DNA from: Ensifer oleiphilus
GTDB lineage: Bacteria > Pseudomonadota > Alphaproteobacteria > Rhizobiales > Rhizobiaceae
DNA length: 64,000 bases
NCBI RefSeq assembly: GCF_013371465.1
Contig: NZ_JABWDU010000010.1
Span: 186,001-250,000 of the forward strand
Direction: 5' to 3'
Shown: positions 41,175-50,258 of the stretch, in pieces
Layout of the letters: each line of letters opens with the position of its first letter
Position numbering within the stretch: position 1 is the stretch's first letter
The notes under the pieces: model-generated
What the model saw: only the letters and a program-made list of their open reading frames with translations
What the model was told of the DNA's origin: nothing
The model's database searches: none
Program-made: the position numbers and the translations under genes

Positions 41175-42488
41175 CTATTGAACGGCAGTCGCCCCGTAGA
41201 CAAGGTTCGGCAGCCAGAGCGAAAGCTGCGGGAACATGCTGAGCATTACCAGCAGCACCATCATCATCGCGAGATAGGGCAGCACCTCGCGCGCATAGGC
41301 CATCATCGGCACCTTCAGAACCATCGACGAGATGTACATCAGGCCGCCGACCGGCGGCGTGATCCCGGCAATGGTCAGGTTGGTGATGAAGACAACGCCG
41401 AAATGCACGCGGTCAATGCCGACGCCATCGATGATCGGGATCAGCATCGGCGTTAGAATGATCAGCGCCGCCGAGCCCTCGATGGCAGTACCGATGACGA
41501 TCAGCAGCAGATTGATCAACAGCAGCATCAACAGCGGATTGTCGGTCGCAGCCCCGAGCCAGCCGGACATCGCCTGAGGCACCTGCTCCCAGGCGAGGTA
41601 GAAACCGAAAGCCGCCGCAGCGCATATCATGATCATGACGACGGCGGAATCGCGGACCGATTCCGCCAGCACTTCCGGGATCTGGCGGATGGTGAACTCG
41701 CGATAACCGAAGACGGCGACGAACAGCACGTAGACCACGACGACCGCACCGGCCTCCGTGGTGGTGAAAAGGCCGTAGCGGGTGCCGACAAAGATGACCA
41801 CCGGGATCGACAGGGCCCACAGGCCATCGACGAGCGCCTTCATCGCTTCGGCGCGGGTCGCTCGCTCCTTGCGCAACGGCTTGTAGCCGCGCTTTTTCGC
41901 GATGAAATAGGTGGTGATCATAAGGCCACCGGCAAGCACGAGGCCCGGCACCACGCCGGCGGCAAACAGCCGTCCGATCGAGGTTTCGGCAAGAAAGCCA
42001 TAGACGATGAGGCCGATCGACGGCGGGATCAGGCTGGTGATGATGGCGGCCGACGAGGTGATGACGGCGGCGAAAGCTCGGCTGTATCCCCGCTCCGACA
42101 TTTCGACGCCGAGCGTCTTTGCCAGCATTGCGGCATCGGCATTGGCCGACGCGGTGAGGCCGCCGAGCAGCGTGCCGAGAACCGTACACATCTGGGCGAG
42201 CGCCCCGGTCATGTGCCCGACGAGTACGTCGGCGAGATTGAGCAGCCGGCGGGTGATGCCCGAAGCGTTCATGATGCAGCCGGCAAGCACGAAGAGAGGC
42301 AGCGCCAGCAGCGAGACGGACTGGCTGCCTTCGGCCATTTCCTGCGCGAAATTCGCAAGTGGAATCATGTCCATGTTGATGAGGAAGAAGGCCAATGCAC
42401 CGATCGCCATCGCCCAGGTGATCGGGGTCGACAACAGGAAGAGCACGACGACGAGCAGGGAAGGTCCTGCAAGATGAAAGAAGGTCAT
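41175..42488 (-). CDS. TRAP transporter large permease (DctM)
   Basis: 437-residue inner-membrane protein with about 12 segments. Family markers are LLGGLTASANADAAMLAKTL near 105-124, SSAAIITSLIPPSIGLIVYG near 140-160, and TNLTIAGITPPVGGLMYISS near 370-390. ATG 42488 overlaps the stop of DctQ by four bases (ATGA), so the two are translated together. Completes a tripartite system with DctP and DctQ. Substrate unknown; given the neighbourhood a sugar acid is possible. Confidence 0.93.
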   Translation of the reverse strand: MTFFHLAGPSLLVVVLFLLSTPITWAMAIGALAFFLINMDMIPLANFAQEMAEGSQSVSLLALPLFVLAGCIMNASGITRRLLNLADVLVGHMTGALAQMCTVLGTLLGGLTASANADAAMLAKTLGVEMSERGYSRAFAAVITSSAAIITSLIPPSIGLIVYGFLAETSIGRLFAAGVVPGLVLAGGLMITTYFIAKKRGYKPLRKERATRAEAMKALVDGLWALSIPVVIFVGTRYGLFTTTEAGAVVVVYVLFVAVFGYREFTIRQIPEVLAESVRDSAVVMIMICAAAAFGFYLAWEQVPQAMSGWLGAATDNPLLMLLLINLLLIVIGTAIEGSAALIILTPMLIPIIDGVGIDRVHFGVVFITNLTIAGITPPVGGLMYISSMVLKVPMMAYAREVLPYLAMMMVLLVMLSMFPQLSLWLPNLVYGATAVQ

Positions 42489-42997
42489 ATCAGCGATTCC
42501 ACATTGCGGTGCACGCGGCCTGTCCACGGCCTCTCGACGATCAGGTGCTGGATGAACATACCGGCCGATGCCAGCGCCAGCGGGCCATAGGACAGGCTAC
42601 GCGAGAGATCGAGGGCGATGGTGTGAACCTGTCGCGACGTCCAGGCCTGCCAGGCAAACAGCACCGTCATCACCAGGAAAAAGACGGCAAGCAGCAGATA
42701 GTTGAACCAGGCAATCGCCTTCTGCCAGATGTTCGGCAATGCCGTGACCAGCACATCGATCGCCGCATGTGTTCCGAGCCGCACGCCGGCAACGGCGCCG
42801 AAGAAGACGAGATAGGCAAACGCCATGATCGCCAGCTCGTAGGTCCAGGCGGCCGGCTGCGGGAAGATGTAGCGGCTGACGACGCCCCAGAGGATGGAGA
42901 AGACGATAACGATAAGGGCGACAACGCCGATCGCCTCGTCGGCGCGGCGAAGGCTGAGAAGAGGAATGGTCTCTTCCTGAGGGTGTGAGGTTTCCAT
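42485..42997 (-). CDS. TRAP transporter small permease (DctQ)
   Basis: 170-residue four-helix membrane protein. Conserved DctQ features: SRYIFPQPAAWTYELAIMAF near 47-66 and GVRLGTHAAIDVLVTALPNI near 77-96. ATG 42997 was chosen because GAGG lies 6 nt upstream; an ATG at 43012 is possible. It lies 159 nt downstream of the DctP gene and overlaps DctM by four bases. Confidence 0.9.
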   Translation of the reverse strand: METSHPQEETIPLLSLRRADEAIGVVALIVIVFSILWGVVSRYIFPQPAAWTYELAIMAFAYLVFFGAVAGVRLGTHAAIDVLVTALPNIWQKAIAWFNYLLLAVFFLVMTVLFAWQAWTSRQVHTIALDLSRSLSYGPLALASAGMFIQHLIVERPWTGRVHRNVESLI

Positions 42998-43156
42998 TCT
43001 GGCCTCGGTCATTTGAAGAGAGGGGTCCGGGTGGCGTCGTGCGCCACCCATTTCGGTCGGGCTTTGCCGGTCTCACATTGCTACTGAGAGATCTGCCGAT
43101 CCGGCGGCGACCATCCGACCGACGCCTGGTTGGCGGCAAGGGGTGGGTTGCCCGCC

Positions 43157-44134
43157 TTACTCGGCCATCGCCTTCTGGACGCGATCGTAGATGCCAGGTG
43201 TGATGTTCGGTACCTTGTCGTAGGCCACCCGCGATGCCTCGACGAAGGCAGGCACATCGACGTCGGTGACGATCTCGACGCCGGAATCGGCGAGCTGCTT
43301 AGCATAGGCATCGTCGGTTTCGAGCGTCATCGCCGTCAGTTCCTTGGCGATCGTCTGCCCCTCCTCCAGAAGAATCGTCTGCAGATCCTCCGGCAGGCTG
43401 TTGAAGAACTGGCTCGATGCGACCCAGGCGGTGAACATGATCTGATGGCCGGTCTTGGAGACGACCTTGCGGGTCTCGTTCAGCTTCGCACCGGCGATCG
43501 AGCCGAACGGGCCCTCGGCGGCATCGACGACGCCGGTCTGCAGCGCGTTATAGACATCGCCCCAGGGCAATTCCGTCGGCCGCGCGCCGTAGCTGCTAAA
43601 GGTCGCCATCATGATCGGCGAGGACGGCACGCGGATGGTCACGCCGGCGAGATCGGCCGGGCTGCGCACTGGCTTGTTGGAGATGATATGGCGATAGCCG
43701 AAGAGGCCGTTCGGCATGATGATCTTGATGCCCTGCGCCTCGAGCTTGCCGGACAGCTCCTTGTAGAGATCCGATGCGAACAGCCGATCCGTGGCCTCGA
43801 GGCTTGGATAGACATAGGGGCCGGCAAGGATCGACATGTCGGGCACGAACTGGCCGAGCTGGCCGTAATCGGTGGCGCTGAGCAGGCTGGCGCCGCTCAT
43901 CACCATCTCGTTCACCTTCTTCTGCGCGCCGAGCTGGTCGCCGGTCATCACCGTGATCGCGATGCGCCCCTCCGAGCGCTTCTCGACCCGCTCGGAGAAG
44001 GTCTTCATCGCCTTAACGATCGGCTCGTTGGGATTCACCTGCGAGGTCGAGAACCGCAGGCTGTATTCCTGCGCATTGGCGCCACCGCAATAGGACAGAG
44101 CGGCCATGGCAGCCGCGAGCACGAATTTCTTCAT
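43157..44134 (-). CDS. TRAP transporter substrate-binding protein (DctP)
   Basis: 325-residue periplasmic protein with signal peptide KKFVLAAAMAALSYCGGANA. Mature start QEYSLRFSTSQVNPNEPIVK, middle ADLAGVTIRVPSSPIMMATF near 165-184 with the ligand-carboxylate Arg in TIRVP, and PWGDVYNALQTGVVDAAEGP near 195-214. Those are classical DctP positions. GGAGGA lies 6 nt before ATG 44134. First gene of the TRAP operon, with a 22-bp palindrome in its promoter region. Confidence 0.93.
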   Translation of the reverse strand: MKKFVLAAAMAALSYCGGANAQEYSLRFSTSQVNPNEPIVKAMKTFSERVEKRSEGRIAITVMTGDQLGAQKKVNEMVMSGASLLSATDYGQLGQFVPDMSILAGPYVYPSLEATDRLFASDLYKELSGKLEAQGIKIIMPNGLFGYRHIISNKPVRSPADLAGVTIRVPSSPIMMATFSSYGARPTELPWGDVYNALQTGVVDAAEGPFGSIAGAKLNETRKVVSKTGHQIMFTAWVASSQFFNSLPEDLQTILLEEGQTIAKELTAMTLETDDAYAKQLADSGVEIVTDVDVPAFVEASRVAYDKVPNITPGIYDRVQKAMAE

Positions 44135-44165
44135 TGGATCCTCCTGTTCCGGACTCCCCTCCGGA

Positions 44166-44187
44166 ATTCATTCATACGCGAATGAAT
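44166..44187. promoter_or_regulatory. Operator-like palindrome upstream of the TRAP operon
   Basis: Arms ATTCATTC and GAATGAAT around ATACGC, 32 nt before the DctP start; a further half-site CGAATGA lies at 44198-44204. No regulator gene is adjacent, so the binding protein is unknown. Confidence 0.5.
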
Positions 44188-44275
44188 AAGTTATTTACGA
44201 ATGAGTCGCGAGCGTCAAGCGGAATGTCGTACGCTGTGGCCGGCTAGGAGCCCACGGACTGCACAGCCGCAAGCG

Positions 44276-44323
44276 GAAATGAACAGAGCCGTCGCGGAAG
44301 GCCGCGACGGCTCTGTTCATTTC
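44276..44323 (-). terminator. Terminator hairpin at the end of the deoxy-sugar operon
   Basis: Perfect 22-bp stem (44276-44297 with 44302-44323) and a 4-nt AAGG loop, 44 nt past the fuconate dehydratase stop. The arms begin GAAATGAACAGAGCC. Very long and fully paired, so possibly also an RNase III target. Confidence 0.8.
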
Positions 44324-44367
44324 TTCTGAAACTATATCTTATATATGAATATGTCCGCTGCGAAACT

Positions 44368-45645
44368 TCAACCCTTGAAGGTGTAATCCTCAATCGATTG
44401 CGGCTTCATCTCGATCGAGAAGCCGGGACGCTGCGGCGGCATGTAGGCCGCATTGCGGATGTCACAGGGGTCGAGGAAGTGTTCGTGCAGGTGGTCGACA
44501 TATTCGATCACGCGCCCCTCCTTCGTTCCCGACACGGCGATGTAGTCGATCATCGAAAGGTGCTGGACATATTCGCAAAGGCCGACGCCACCGGCATGCG
44601 GCCATACCGGAAGTTCGTATTTCGCAGCCACAAGCAGCACAGCGAGCACCTCGTTCAGGCCGCCCATGCGGCAGGAGTCGATCTGCACGATGTCGATCGC
44701 GCCTTCGGCGATGAACTGCTTGAACATGATGCGGTTCTGGCACATCTCGCCGGTCGCGACCTTGACCGGGCCGATGGCCTCGCGGATCTTGCGATGGCCG
44801 GCGACATCGTCGGGGCTTGTCGGCTCCTCGATGAAGAACGGCTTGGCAAAGGCCAATTGCTTGACCCAGTCGATCGCTTCACCGACCTCCCACACCTGGT
44901 TTGCGTCGATCATCAGGTAGCGGTCAGGGCCGATCACTTCGCGCGCGATGGTCAGGCGCCGGATATCGTCGGCAAGATCGCGGCCGACCTTCATCTTGAC
45001 GTGGTTGAAGCCCTGGTCGATCGCCTCCTGCGCCAGTCGGCGCAGCTTGTCGTCGTCGTAGCCGAGCCAGCCGGCCGACGTCGTGTAGCAGGCATAGCCT
45101 TCGCTCTTCAGCGTCGCGATCCGCTCCGCCTTTCCGGCCTCGGCACGCTTGAGGATAGCGACGGCCTCGTCGCGGGTCAGAACGTCCGTCATGTAGCGAT
45201 AGTCGACGATGTCGGCGATCTCTTCCGGCGACATATCTGCGACCAGTTGCCAGACCGGCTTTCCGGCTTCCTTCGCCAGCAGATCCCAGATCGCGTTGAC
45301 GATGGCGCCGGTGGCGAGATGGATCGCGCCCTTCTCCGGGCCGATCCAGCGCAGCTGGCTGTCACTGGTGAGGTGTCGCCAGAACCGGCCGGGATTGGCG
45401 AGGATTTCCGCCGTATCCTTGCCGACGACCAGGTGCTGCATGGCCTTGATCGCCATGCAGCAGATGTCGTTGCCCCGCCCGATCGTGAACGTCAGGCCAT
45501 GACCCGCCAATCCGGGCTGATCGGTGTCGAGGATGACATAGGCCGCGGAATAATCGGGATCAGGGTTCATGGCATCGGAACCGTCAAGGCTCTGCGATGT
45601 GGGAAAGCGCAGATCGAAGACGCGCAGATCGGTGATGCGGGTCAT
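44368..45645 (-). CDS. L-fuconate dehydratase
   Basis: Enolase-superfamily sugar-acid dehydratase, 425 residues, the usual FucD length. N-terminal RFPTSQSLDGSDAMNPDPDY near 14-33, TTSAGWLGYDDDKLRRLAQE near 187-206, catalytic-base segment NHVKMKVG near 213-220, Mg ligands in MIDANQVW, IEEPTSPDD and ATGEMCQNR, and the general acid region PHAGGVGLCEYVQH near 350-363. This combination is specific to L-fuconate dehydratases, which convert L-fuconate to 2-keto-3-deoxy-L-fuconate. Last gene of the operon, just before its terminator. Assignment is confident; related 6-deoxy acids may also be used. Confidence 0.88.
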   Translation of the reverse strand: MTRITDLRVFDLRFPTSQSLDGSDAMNPDPDYSAAYVILDTDQPGLAGHGLTFTIGRGNDICCMAIKAMQHLVVGKDTAEILANPGRFWRHLTSDSQLRWIGPEKGAIHLATGAIVNAIWDLLAKEAGKPVWQLVADMSPEEIADIVDYRYMTDVLTRDEAVAILKRAEAGKAERIATLKSEGYACYTTSAGWLGYDDDKLRRLAQEAIDQGFNHVKMKVGRDLADDIRRLTIAREVIGPDRYLMIDANQVWEVGEAIDWVKQLAFAKPFFIEEPTSPDDVAGHRKIREAIGPVKVATGEMCQNRIMFKQFIAEGAIDIVQIDSCRMGGLNEVLAVLLVAAKYELPVWPHAGGVGLCEYVQHLSMIDYIAVSGTKEGRVIEYVDHLHEHFLDPCDIRNAAYMPPQRPGFSIEMKPQSIEDYTFKG

Positions 45646-45666
45646 GTTAGCTCCAATATGTATAAA

Positions 45667-46512
45667 TCAGTCGTCCGCGCGTACGGACTGCTTCTGGGTG
45701 CCGAGACCTTCGATGCCGAGTTCGACGACGTCGCCGGCCTTGAGATAGCGCGGCGGCTTCATGCCCATGCCGACGCCCGGCGGCGTACCGGTCGAGATGA
45801 TGTCGCCCGGCTGTAGCGACATGAACTGCGACAGGTAGGAGACGAGGTAGGCGACGCCATAGACCATGGTCTTGGACGAGCCGTTCTGCATCGTCTCGCC
45901 GTTGACCTTCAGCCACATCGGCAGGTTCTGCGGGTCCGGAATGTCGTCCTTCGTCACCAGCCACGGGCCGGTCGGCCCGAACGTGTCGCAGGACTTGCCC
46001 TTGGTCCACTGTCCCTGGCGCTCGATCTGGAACGCGCGCTCCGACACGTCGTGGATCGTGCAATAGCCGGCGACATAGTCAAGCGCTTCGGCTTCGCTGA
46101 CATACTTCGCCTTGCGGCCGATGACGATGCCGAGCTCGACTTCCCAGTCGGTCTTCTCGGACCCGCGCGGAATGACGAGGTCGTCGTTCGGGCCGACGAT
46201 GGCCGACGTCGCTTTCATGAAGATGATCGGCTCGGACGGAACGGTCGCGCCGGTTTCGGCCGCGTGGTCCGAATAGTTGAGGCCGATGCAGATGAACTTG
46301 CCTGTGCCGCTGACGCAGGGGCCAAGGCGCGGGCTGCCCGCAACGGCGGGAAGGCTGGCGAGATCAAGCTTGGCAAGTTCCGCCAGTTTGGCGGGGTCCA
46401 GAGCTGCGCCCGAGAAGTCGGCGACATGGCCCGAGAGATCGCGCAGCGTGCCGCCGGCGTCGATGATGCCGGGCTTTTCCTGTCCCGGTGCGCCGTATCG
46501 AAGAAGTTTCAT
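45667..46512 (-). CDS. FAH-family hydrolase (2,4-diketo-3-deoxy-L-fuconate hydrolase-like)
   Basis: 281-residue fumarylacetoacetate hydrolase-fold enzyme. Metal ligands appear in NYSDHAAE near 79, FMKATSAIVGPNDDLVIPRG near 96-115 and DWEVELGIVIGRKAKYV near 121-137. STGTPPGVGMGMKPPRYLKA near 240 is the usual C-terminal feature. In the non-phosphorylating L-fucose route such an enzyme splits 2,4-diketo-3-deoxy-fuconate to pyruvate and L-lactate. Situated 21 nt before FucD. Confidence 0.85.
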   Translation of the reverse strand: MKLLRYGAPGQEKPGIIDAGGTLRDLSGHVADFSGAALDPAKLAELAKLDLASLPAVAGSPRLGPCVSGTGKFICIGLNYSDHAAETGATVPSEPIIFMKATSAIVGPNDDLVIPRGSEKTDWEVELGIVIGRKAKYVSEAEALDYVAGYCTIHDVSERAFQIERQGQWTKGKSCDTFGPTGPWLVTKDDIPDPQNLPMWLKVNGETMQNGSSKTMVYGVAYLVSYLSQFMSLQPGDIISTGTPPGVGMGMKPPRYLKAGDVVELGIEGLGTQKQSVRADD

Positions 46513-46537
46513 GATGTTCTATCCCTGATGTGAGTGC

Positions 46538-47272
46538 TCAGATGGTCCAGCCGCCATCGATGGCATAGGCCTGCCCGGAGGTATAGGTGGCGCCCGCAAG
46601 GTAGAGTGCCAGATCGGCGATCTCTTCCGGCGTGCCGATCCGGCCCATCGGCTGGCGGGCGATGAACGCGGCTCTCGCGGTATCGTAATCGCCCTGCGCC
46701 CGCATGCGGTCCTGCAGCGATGGGCTCTCGACCGTGCCGGGGCAAATCGCGTTGCAGCGGATGCCATCGGCGACATAGTCGGCGGCGACGGATTTGGTCA
46801 GGCCGATGACGGCCGCCTTGGTCACGCCATAGGCGAAGCGGTTCGGCACGCCCTTGATGCTCGAGGCGACGGAAGCCATGTTGATGATCGAGCCGTCCTT
46901 GCGTGCAAGCATGCCCGGCAGAACGGCGCGGATGGTGCGGATCATCGCCTTGACGTTGAGGTCAAAGGCGAACTCGAGGTCCGCATCCTTCATGTCGAGG
47001 ATCGAGCCGGCGTGCACGAAACCGGCGCAATTGAAGAGCACGTCGACCTGGCCGATTTTGGCGACCAGCGCCTCGACGGCGCCGGCATCGAGAACGTCGA
47101 GCCGGTGCGTTTCAACTGGCGCCTCCGCAGCGAGTGCCGCCAGCGCTTCGACGTTGATATCGGAGGCATGCACCTTCGCGCCGGCCTGGGCAAAGGCAAG
47201 TGCCGTGGCGCGGCCGATGCCCTGCGCGGCGGCAGTGATCAGGACGACCCTACCCGAAAGACCCGTTGTCAT
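46538..47272 (-). CDS. SDR dehydrogenase (2-keto-3-deoxy-L-fuconate dehydrogenase-like)
   Basis: Short-chain dehydrogenase of 244 residues. Cofactor loop ITAAAQGIGRATALAFAQAG near 12-31, Asp of strand 2 in HASDIN, NCAGFV near 82, Ser in ASVASSI near 131, YGVTK near 147. SGQAYAIDGGWTI closes the protein. In this operon it would oxidise 2-keto-3-deoxy-L-fuconate at C4 with NAD. GAGGGG lies 8 nt before ATG 47272. It could also act as a sugar dehydrogenase at the start of the route. Confidence 0.85.
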   Translation of the reverse strand: MTTGLSGRVVLITAAAQGIGRATALAFAQAGAKVHASDINVEALAALAAEAPVETHRLDVLDAGAVEALVAKIGQVDVLFNCAGFVHAGSILDMKDADLEFAFDLNVKAMIRTIRAVLPGMLARKDGSIINMASVASSIKGVPNRFAYGVTKAAVIGLTKSVAADYVADGIRCNAICPGTVESPSLQDRMRAQGDYDTARAAFIARQPMGRIGTPEEIADLALYLAGATYTSGQAYAIDGGWTI

Positions 47273-47282
47273 AGTTGACCCC

Positions 47283-47729
47283 TCATGCTTTGCGTTCGAC
47301 GACCAGGATATGGTCGGCGGCAAGGACGACCTCGCCACGCTGGTTGATAACTTCGCACCGTTCAACGACACGCCCCGCCTTCGGCCGCTTGGGATCGTCC
47401 TCCTTAGCGGAGATCGTCACGCGGGTGCGGATGGTGTCGCCGATATGAACCGGACGCACGAACCGTAACCGATCATAGCCATAAGAAAAGGCGACCGGAT
47501 TGATCAGCGATGCGGTCAGGCCGACGCCGATCGAAAAGATCATGGTGCCGTGGGCGATCCGCTGCCCGCCGGGCAGGGTCTTTGCGAACTCCGCATCCAT
47601 GTGGTGCGGGAAGAAATCGCCCGTATGTCCGGCATGCACGACAAAGTCGGTCTCGGTGATCGTGCGTCCCGTGGTCAGCCTGACGTGGCCGAGTTCATAG
47701 TCTTCGAAATGGATCGTCTGTTCTGACAT
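47283..47729 (-). CDS. MaoC-like dehydratase/hydratase (copy 1)
   Basis: 148-residue single hot-dog domain. [40 protein letters not shown] near 30-50 (the D...H acid-base pair of the MaoC fold), then [20 protein letters not shown] near 77-96 and [11 protein letters not shown]. MaoC enzymes add or remove water at CoA thioesters. None of the known fucose-route steps needs it, so a CoA side branch is implied. A paralogue with the same SYGYDxLRFxxPVxxGDTI block is at 59039-59590. ATG 47729 follows a GTG at 47735 that overlaps the previous stop. Confidence 0.82.
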   Translation of the reverse strand: MSEQTIHFEDYELGHVRLTTGRTITETDFVVHAGHTGDFFPHHMDAEFAKTLPGGQRIAHGTMIFSIGVGLTASLINPVAFSYGYDRLRFVRPVHIGDTIRTRVTISAKEDDPKRPKAGRVVERCEVINQRGEVVLAADHILVVERKA

Positions 47730-47731
47730 CG

Positions 47732-48811
47732 TCACCGTCCGGGAAGTGGCGCGATCGCGGTTGCGGGCCGCGCGCTCGATTGATAGGCCGCCTCGACCAG
47801 CGCCATGGTCTGCCAGGCGTCGTCGACGGAGCCGATCAACTCATCGTCTTCGCCGCTGACGAAGCGCTGCAGGTTGGCCATGCGATTGCCGAAGGCATCC
47901 GGGAACCATGCACCCTGAAGCGGAACTTCCACCCATTCGCTGCCGCCGACCGGGCGGATCCAGAGTTCGTCTGGCTCGCCACGCGGGTAATCGAGATTGA
48001 CGCCCAGCTTCACATAGGCAGCACCCTCTGTTCCCGAAATGCGGAACTCGCAGGCCTGGAACTTGCGGCCGAAATCATGGTCGTGATTGATCGACAGCAC
48101 GCAGCGCACACTGTCACCGTAGTCGAGGATTGCGGCCGTGCGGGTCTGCGCCACCGCATGATTAGGATGGCCGATCGTCTTGGCGTGAACACCTTCTGGG
48201 TTGCCGAGCAATCCGCGGATCAGGTCGAGATAATGGATCGAGTGCATCGCGATCTCGATGCGCGGCAGGCCTTTGAGGAACGGCCAGAGACCCCACGGGG
48301 TGGCGAGCGCGAGCCACGCGTCGAAATCAACGACCTTGCCGAGATGTCCCTTCGCAATCGCATCGCGTAGCGCCAGCATCATCGGCGCGAAGCGGAGCTG
48401 GAAATTGGCCGCCGCCTTCAATTGGCGGTCGCGGCAAATGTTGAGGATCTCCGTCGCAGTAGTGAGATCGCCGCCCATCGGCTTCTGGATCAGCGCGCCT
48501 GCACCGATCGGCAGCTTCGACAGGATTGCTGCGTGCGCGGCCGGCGGCGTCGCCAGATCGAAAATTGCGTCGGGAACCGCCAGCGCCTCAGCCTCGGTGG
48601 CAAATGCCGAAATGCCCCAAGTGGTTGCAAGTGCTGCCGCCTTCTCGACGTCGGGGTCGAAGATGCCGGCAACGGCAAAGCCTTGCTTGCGATAGGCCGG
48701 AAGATGCGCGTCGCCGACAATGCTGCCGGCGCCGAAGATGACGATCGGGCGCGGTTTTTCAGTGGTCGGCCAGGATTGCTGCAGAGTATTGGGATCGAAT
48801 AGCTCAGTCAT
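47732..48811 (-). CDS. Gfo/Idh/MocA-family oxidoreductase
   Basis: 359-residue NAD(P)-dependent sugar oxidoreductase. Rossmann motif [20 protein letters not shown] near 27-46, [13 protein letters not shown] near 109-121 (the conserved EKP-type Lys), and [12 protein letters not shown] near 190-201 with the catalytic His/Asp region. In a fucose operon without another aldose dehydrogenase it is the best candidate for oxidising the free sugar to the lactone, but the SDR could also do this. ATG 48811 overlaps the mutarotase 3' end by eight bases. Confidence 0.82.
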   Translation of the reverse strand: MTELFDPNTLQQSWPTTEKPRPIVIFGAGSIVGDAHLPAYRKQGFAVAGIFDPDVEKAAALATTWGISAFATEAEALAVPDAIFDLATPPAAHAAILSKLPIGAGALIQKPMGGDLTTATEILNICRDRQLKAAANFQLRFAPMMLALRDAIAKGHLGKVVDFDAWLALATPWGLWPFLKGLPRIEIAMHSIHYLDLIRGLLGNPEGVHAKTIGHPNHAVAQTRTAAILDYGDSVRCVLSINHDHDFGRKFQACEFRISGTEGAAYVKLGVNLDYPRGEPDELWIRPVGGSEWVEVPLQGAWFPDAFGNRMANLQRFVSGEDDELIGSVDDAWQTMALVEAAYQSSARPATAIAPLPGR

Positions 48812-49133
48812 GGTGGAAAACATCTTCCATCATCGCCCACCACTCACCGTCCTTGCGCGTCTCAAGCGGCTTCTGGCAGGGCATGCAGACCGACCACCAC
48901 TCCTGGTTTTTCGGATGCGCGGCCATCTTCGCCATATCGGCTGCGAAATCCTCGCCGACATACTCCCAGTAGCCGAACAGCAGGTTTTCCGGCTCCTTCA
49001 GGAAGATCGAGTAATTCGTGACATTGCACTCCGAGATCAGCGCCAGGATCTCCGGCCAGACGGCGGCATGCAGTGCCTTGTACTCGGCGATCTTTTCCGG
49101 CTGCAGGCCGATCACCATTCCCATCCGTTGCAT
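48804..49133 (-). CDS. RhaM-family sugar mutarotase
   Basis: 109-residue dimeric alpha/beta protein. RMGMVIGLQPEKIAEYKALH near 3-22 with active-site His22, NVTNYSIFLKEPENLLFGYW near 37-56 with a conserved Tyr, and KNQEWWSVCMPCQKPLETRK near 75-94 carry the RhaM pattern, including the WW near the C-terminal. It interconverts anomers of 6-deoxy-sugars such as L-rhamnose or L-fucose, supporting a 6-deoxy-hexose substrate for the operon. Confidence 0.88.
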   Translation of the reverse strand: MQRMGMVIGLQPEKIAEYKALHAAVWPEILALISECNVTNYSIFLKEPENLLFGYWEYVGEDFAADMAKMAAHPKNQEWWSVCMPCQKPLETRKDGEWWAMMEDVFHHD

Positions 49134-49144
49134 AGCGACCTCCC

Positions 49145-50257
49145 CTACTTCGCAAATTCCCGGGTGAATTCGGCGATCGAGCGCGTTTTTACCGCATCCC
49201 AGTCCCAGGCGATGCCGATCCCGGCCTCCATCGGTGCGATGGCGCGGCCATCGCGGATCTCCATGCCCTTCTCGGTCAGTTCGTCGAGCTGCGGAATGTA
49301 CTCGACATACTTGCCGTTCGGCACGGCGCAGACGAGGCTGACATGCAGTTCCATCAGGAAGTGCGGACAGACCGGAATATCGAAGGCTTCGGCCGCATGC
49401 GCCACCTTCAGCCAGGGCGTGATACCGCCGATGCGGGCAACATCGACCTGGACGATCGAGCAGGCGCCCTTCTGCATGTACTCGCGGAAATGGCGGATGG
49501 AATACATGGATTCGCCGACGGCGATCGGCGTCGGGGTCGAGCGCGTCAGGCGAATGTGGCCATCGAGATCATCGGCCGGCAGCGGCTCCTCGATCCAGGC
49601 GAGATCCAGTTCCCGCAGCCGTGCGGCCCGGCGGATTGCTTCGTCGACGGTAAAGCCCTGGTTGCAGTCGGTCATGATCTCGAAGCCGTCGCCGAGCGCC
49701 TTACGCATCGCCGACAGGCGATCATAGTCCTCGGAGCCGTGCGGCTTGCCGATCTTGACCTTGGAGCCGGAAAAACCCTTGGCCTTCGCCTGGAGCGCGT
49801 CCTCGACGAGTGCTTCCTTTTCGATATGCAGCCAGCCGCCCTCGGTGGTGTAGAGCGGGCAATTATCCTTGGCACCGCCGGCAAGCTTCCACAGCGGCAG
49901 GTTCTGCTTTCTGGCGCGCAGATCCCAGAGCGCGACATCGACAGCAGCAAGCGCCAGCGCCGTGATCGGGCCGATGGTGGTGGCGTGCGTGGCAAATTCC
50001 ATCTTGTGCCAGATGGCCTCGATGCAGTCGGCGTCCTCCCCGATCAGGATCGGAACGAGGTGATCTGACAGTAGCCGCATGACGGAGGACCCGCCGGTGC
50101 CGATGGTGTAGCTGTAGCCGGTGCCGGTCGCGCCGTCGGAATCGGTGATCGTCACGATCGGCGTTTCCTGGCTGACGAAGCTCTGGATCGCGTCAGTCCG
50201 CTTCACCTTCGGCTGCAGATCGACCATGCGCAGTTCAATTTTCTCGATCCTTGCCAT
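49145..50257 (-). CDS. Enolase-superfamily (mandelate racemase/muconate lactonizing type) enzyme, second in operon
   Basis: 370-residue enzyme with the MR-group layout: TTEGGWLHIEKEALVEDALQ near 140, FSGSKVKIGKPHG near 163-174 (KxK catalytic pair), Mg ligands in MTDCNQGF near 198, IEEPLPADD near 224, VGESMYS near 249, and CPHFLMELH near 299. It is distinct from FucD, so it presumably dehydrates or epimerises another sugar acid. It directly follows the ATPase gene (1 nt). The exact reaction is not readable. Confidence 0.85.
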   Translation of the reverse strand: MARIEKIELRMVDLQPKVKRTDAIQSFVSQETPIVTITDSDGATGTGYSYTIGTGGSSVMRLLSDHLVPILIGEDADCIEAIWHKMEFATHATTIGPITALALAAVDVALWDLRARKQNLPLWKLAGGAKDNCPLYTTEGGWLHIEKEALVEDALQAKAKGFSGSKVKIGKPHGSEDYDRLSAMRKALGDGFEIMTDCNQGFTVDEAIRRAARLRELDLAWIEEPLPADDLDGHIRLTRSTPTPIAVGESMYSIRHFREYMQKGACSIVQVDVARIGGITPWLKVAHAAEAFDIPVCPHFLMELHVSLVCAVPNGKYVEYIPQLDELTEKGMEIRDGRAIAPMEAGIGIAWDWDAVKTRSIAEFTREFAK

Positions 50258-50258
50258 G

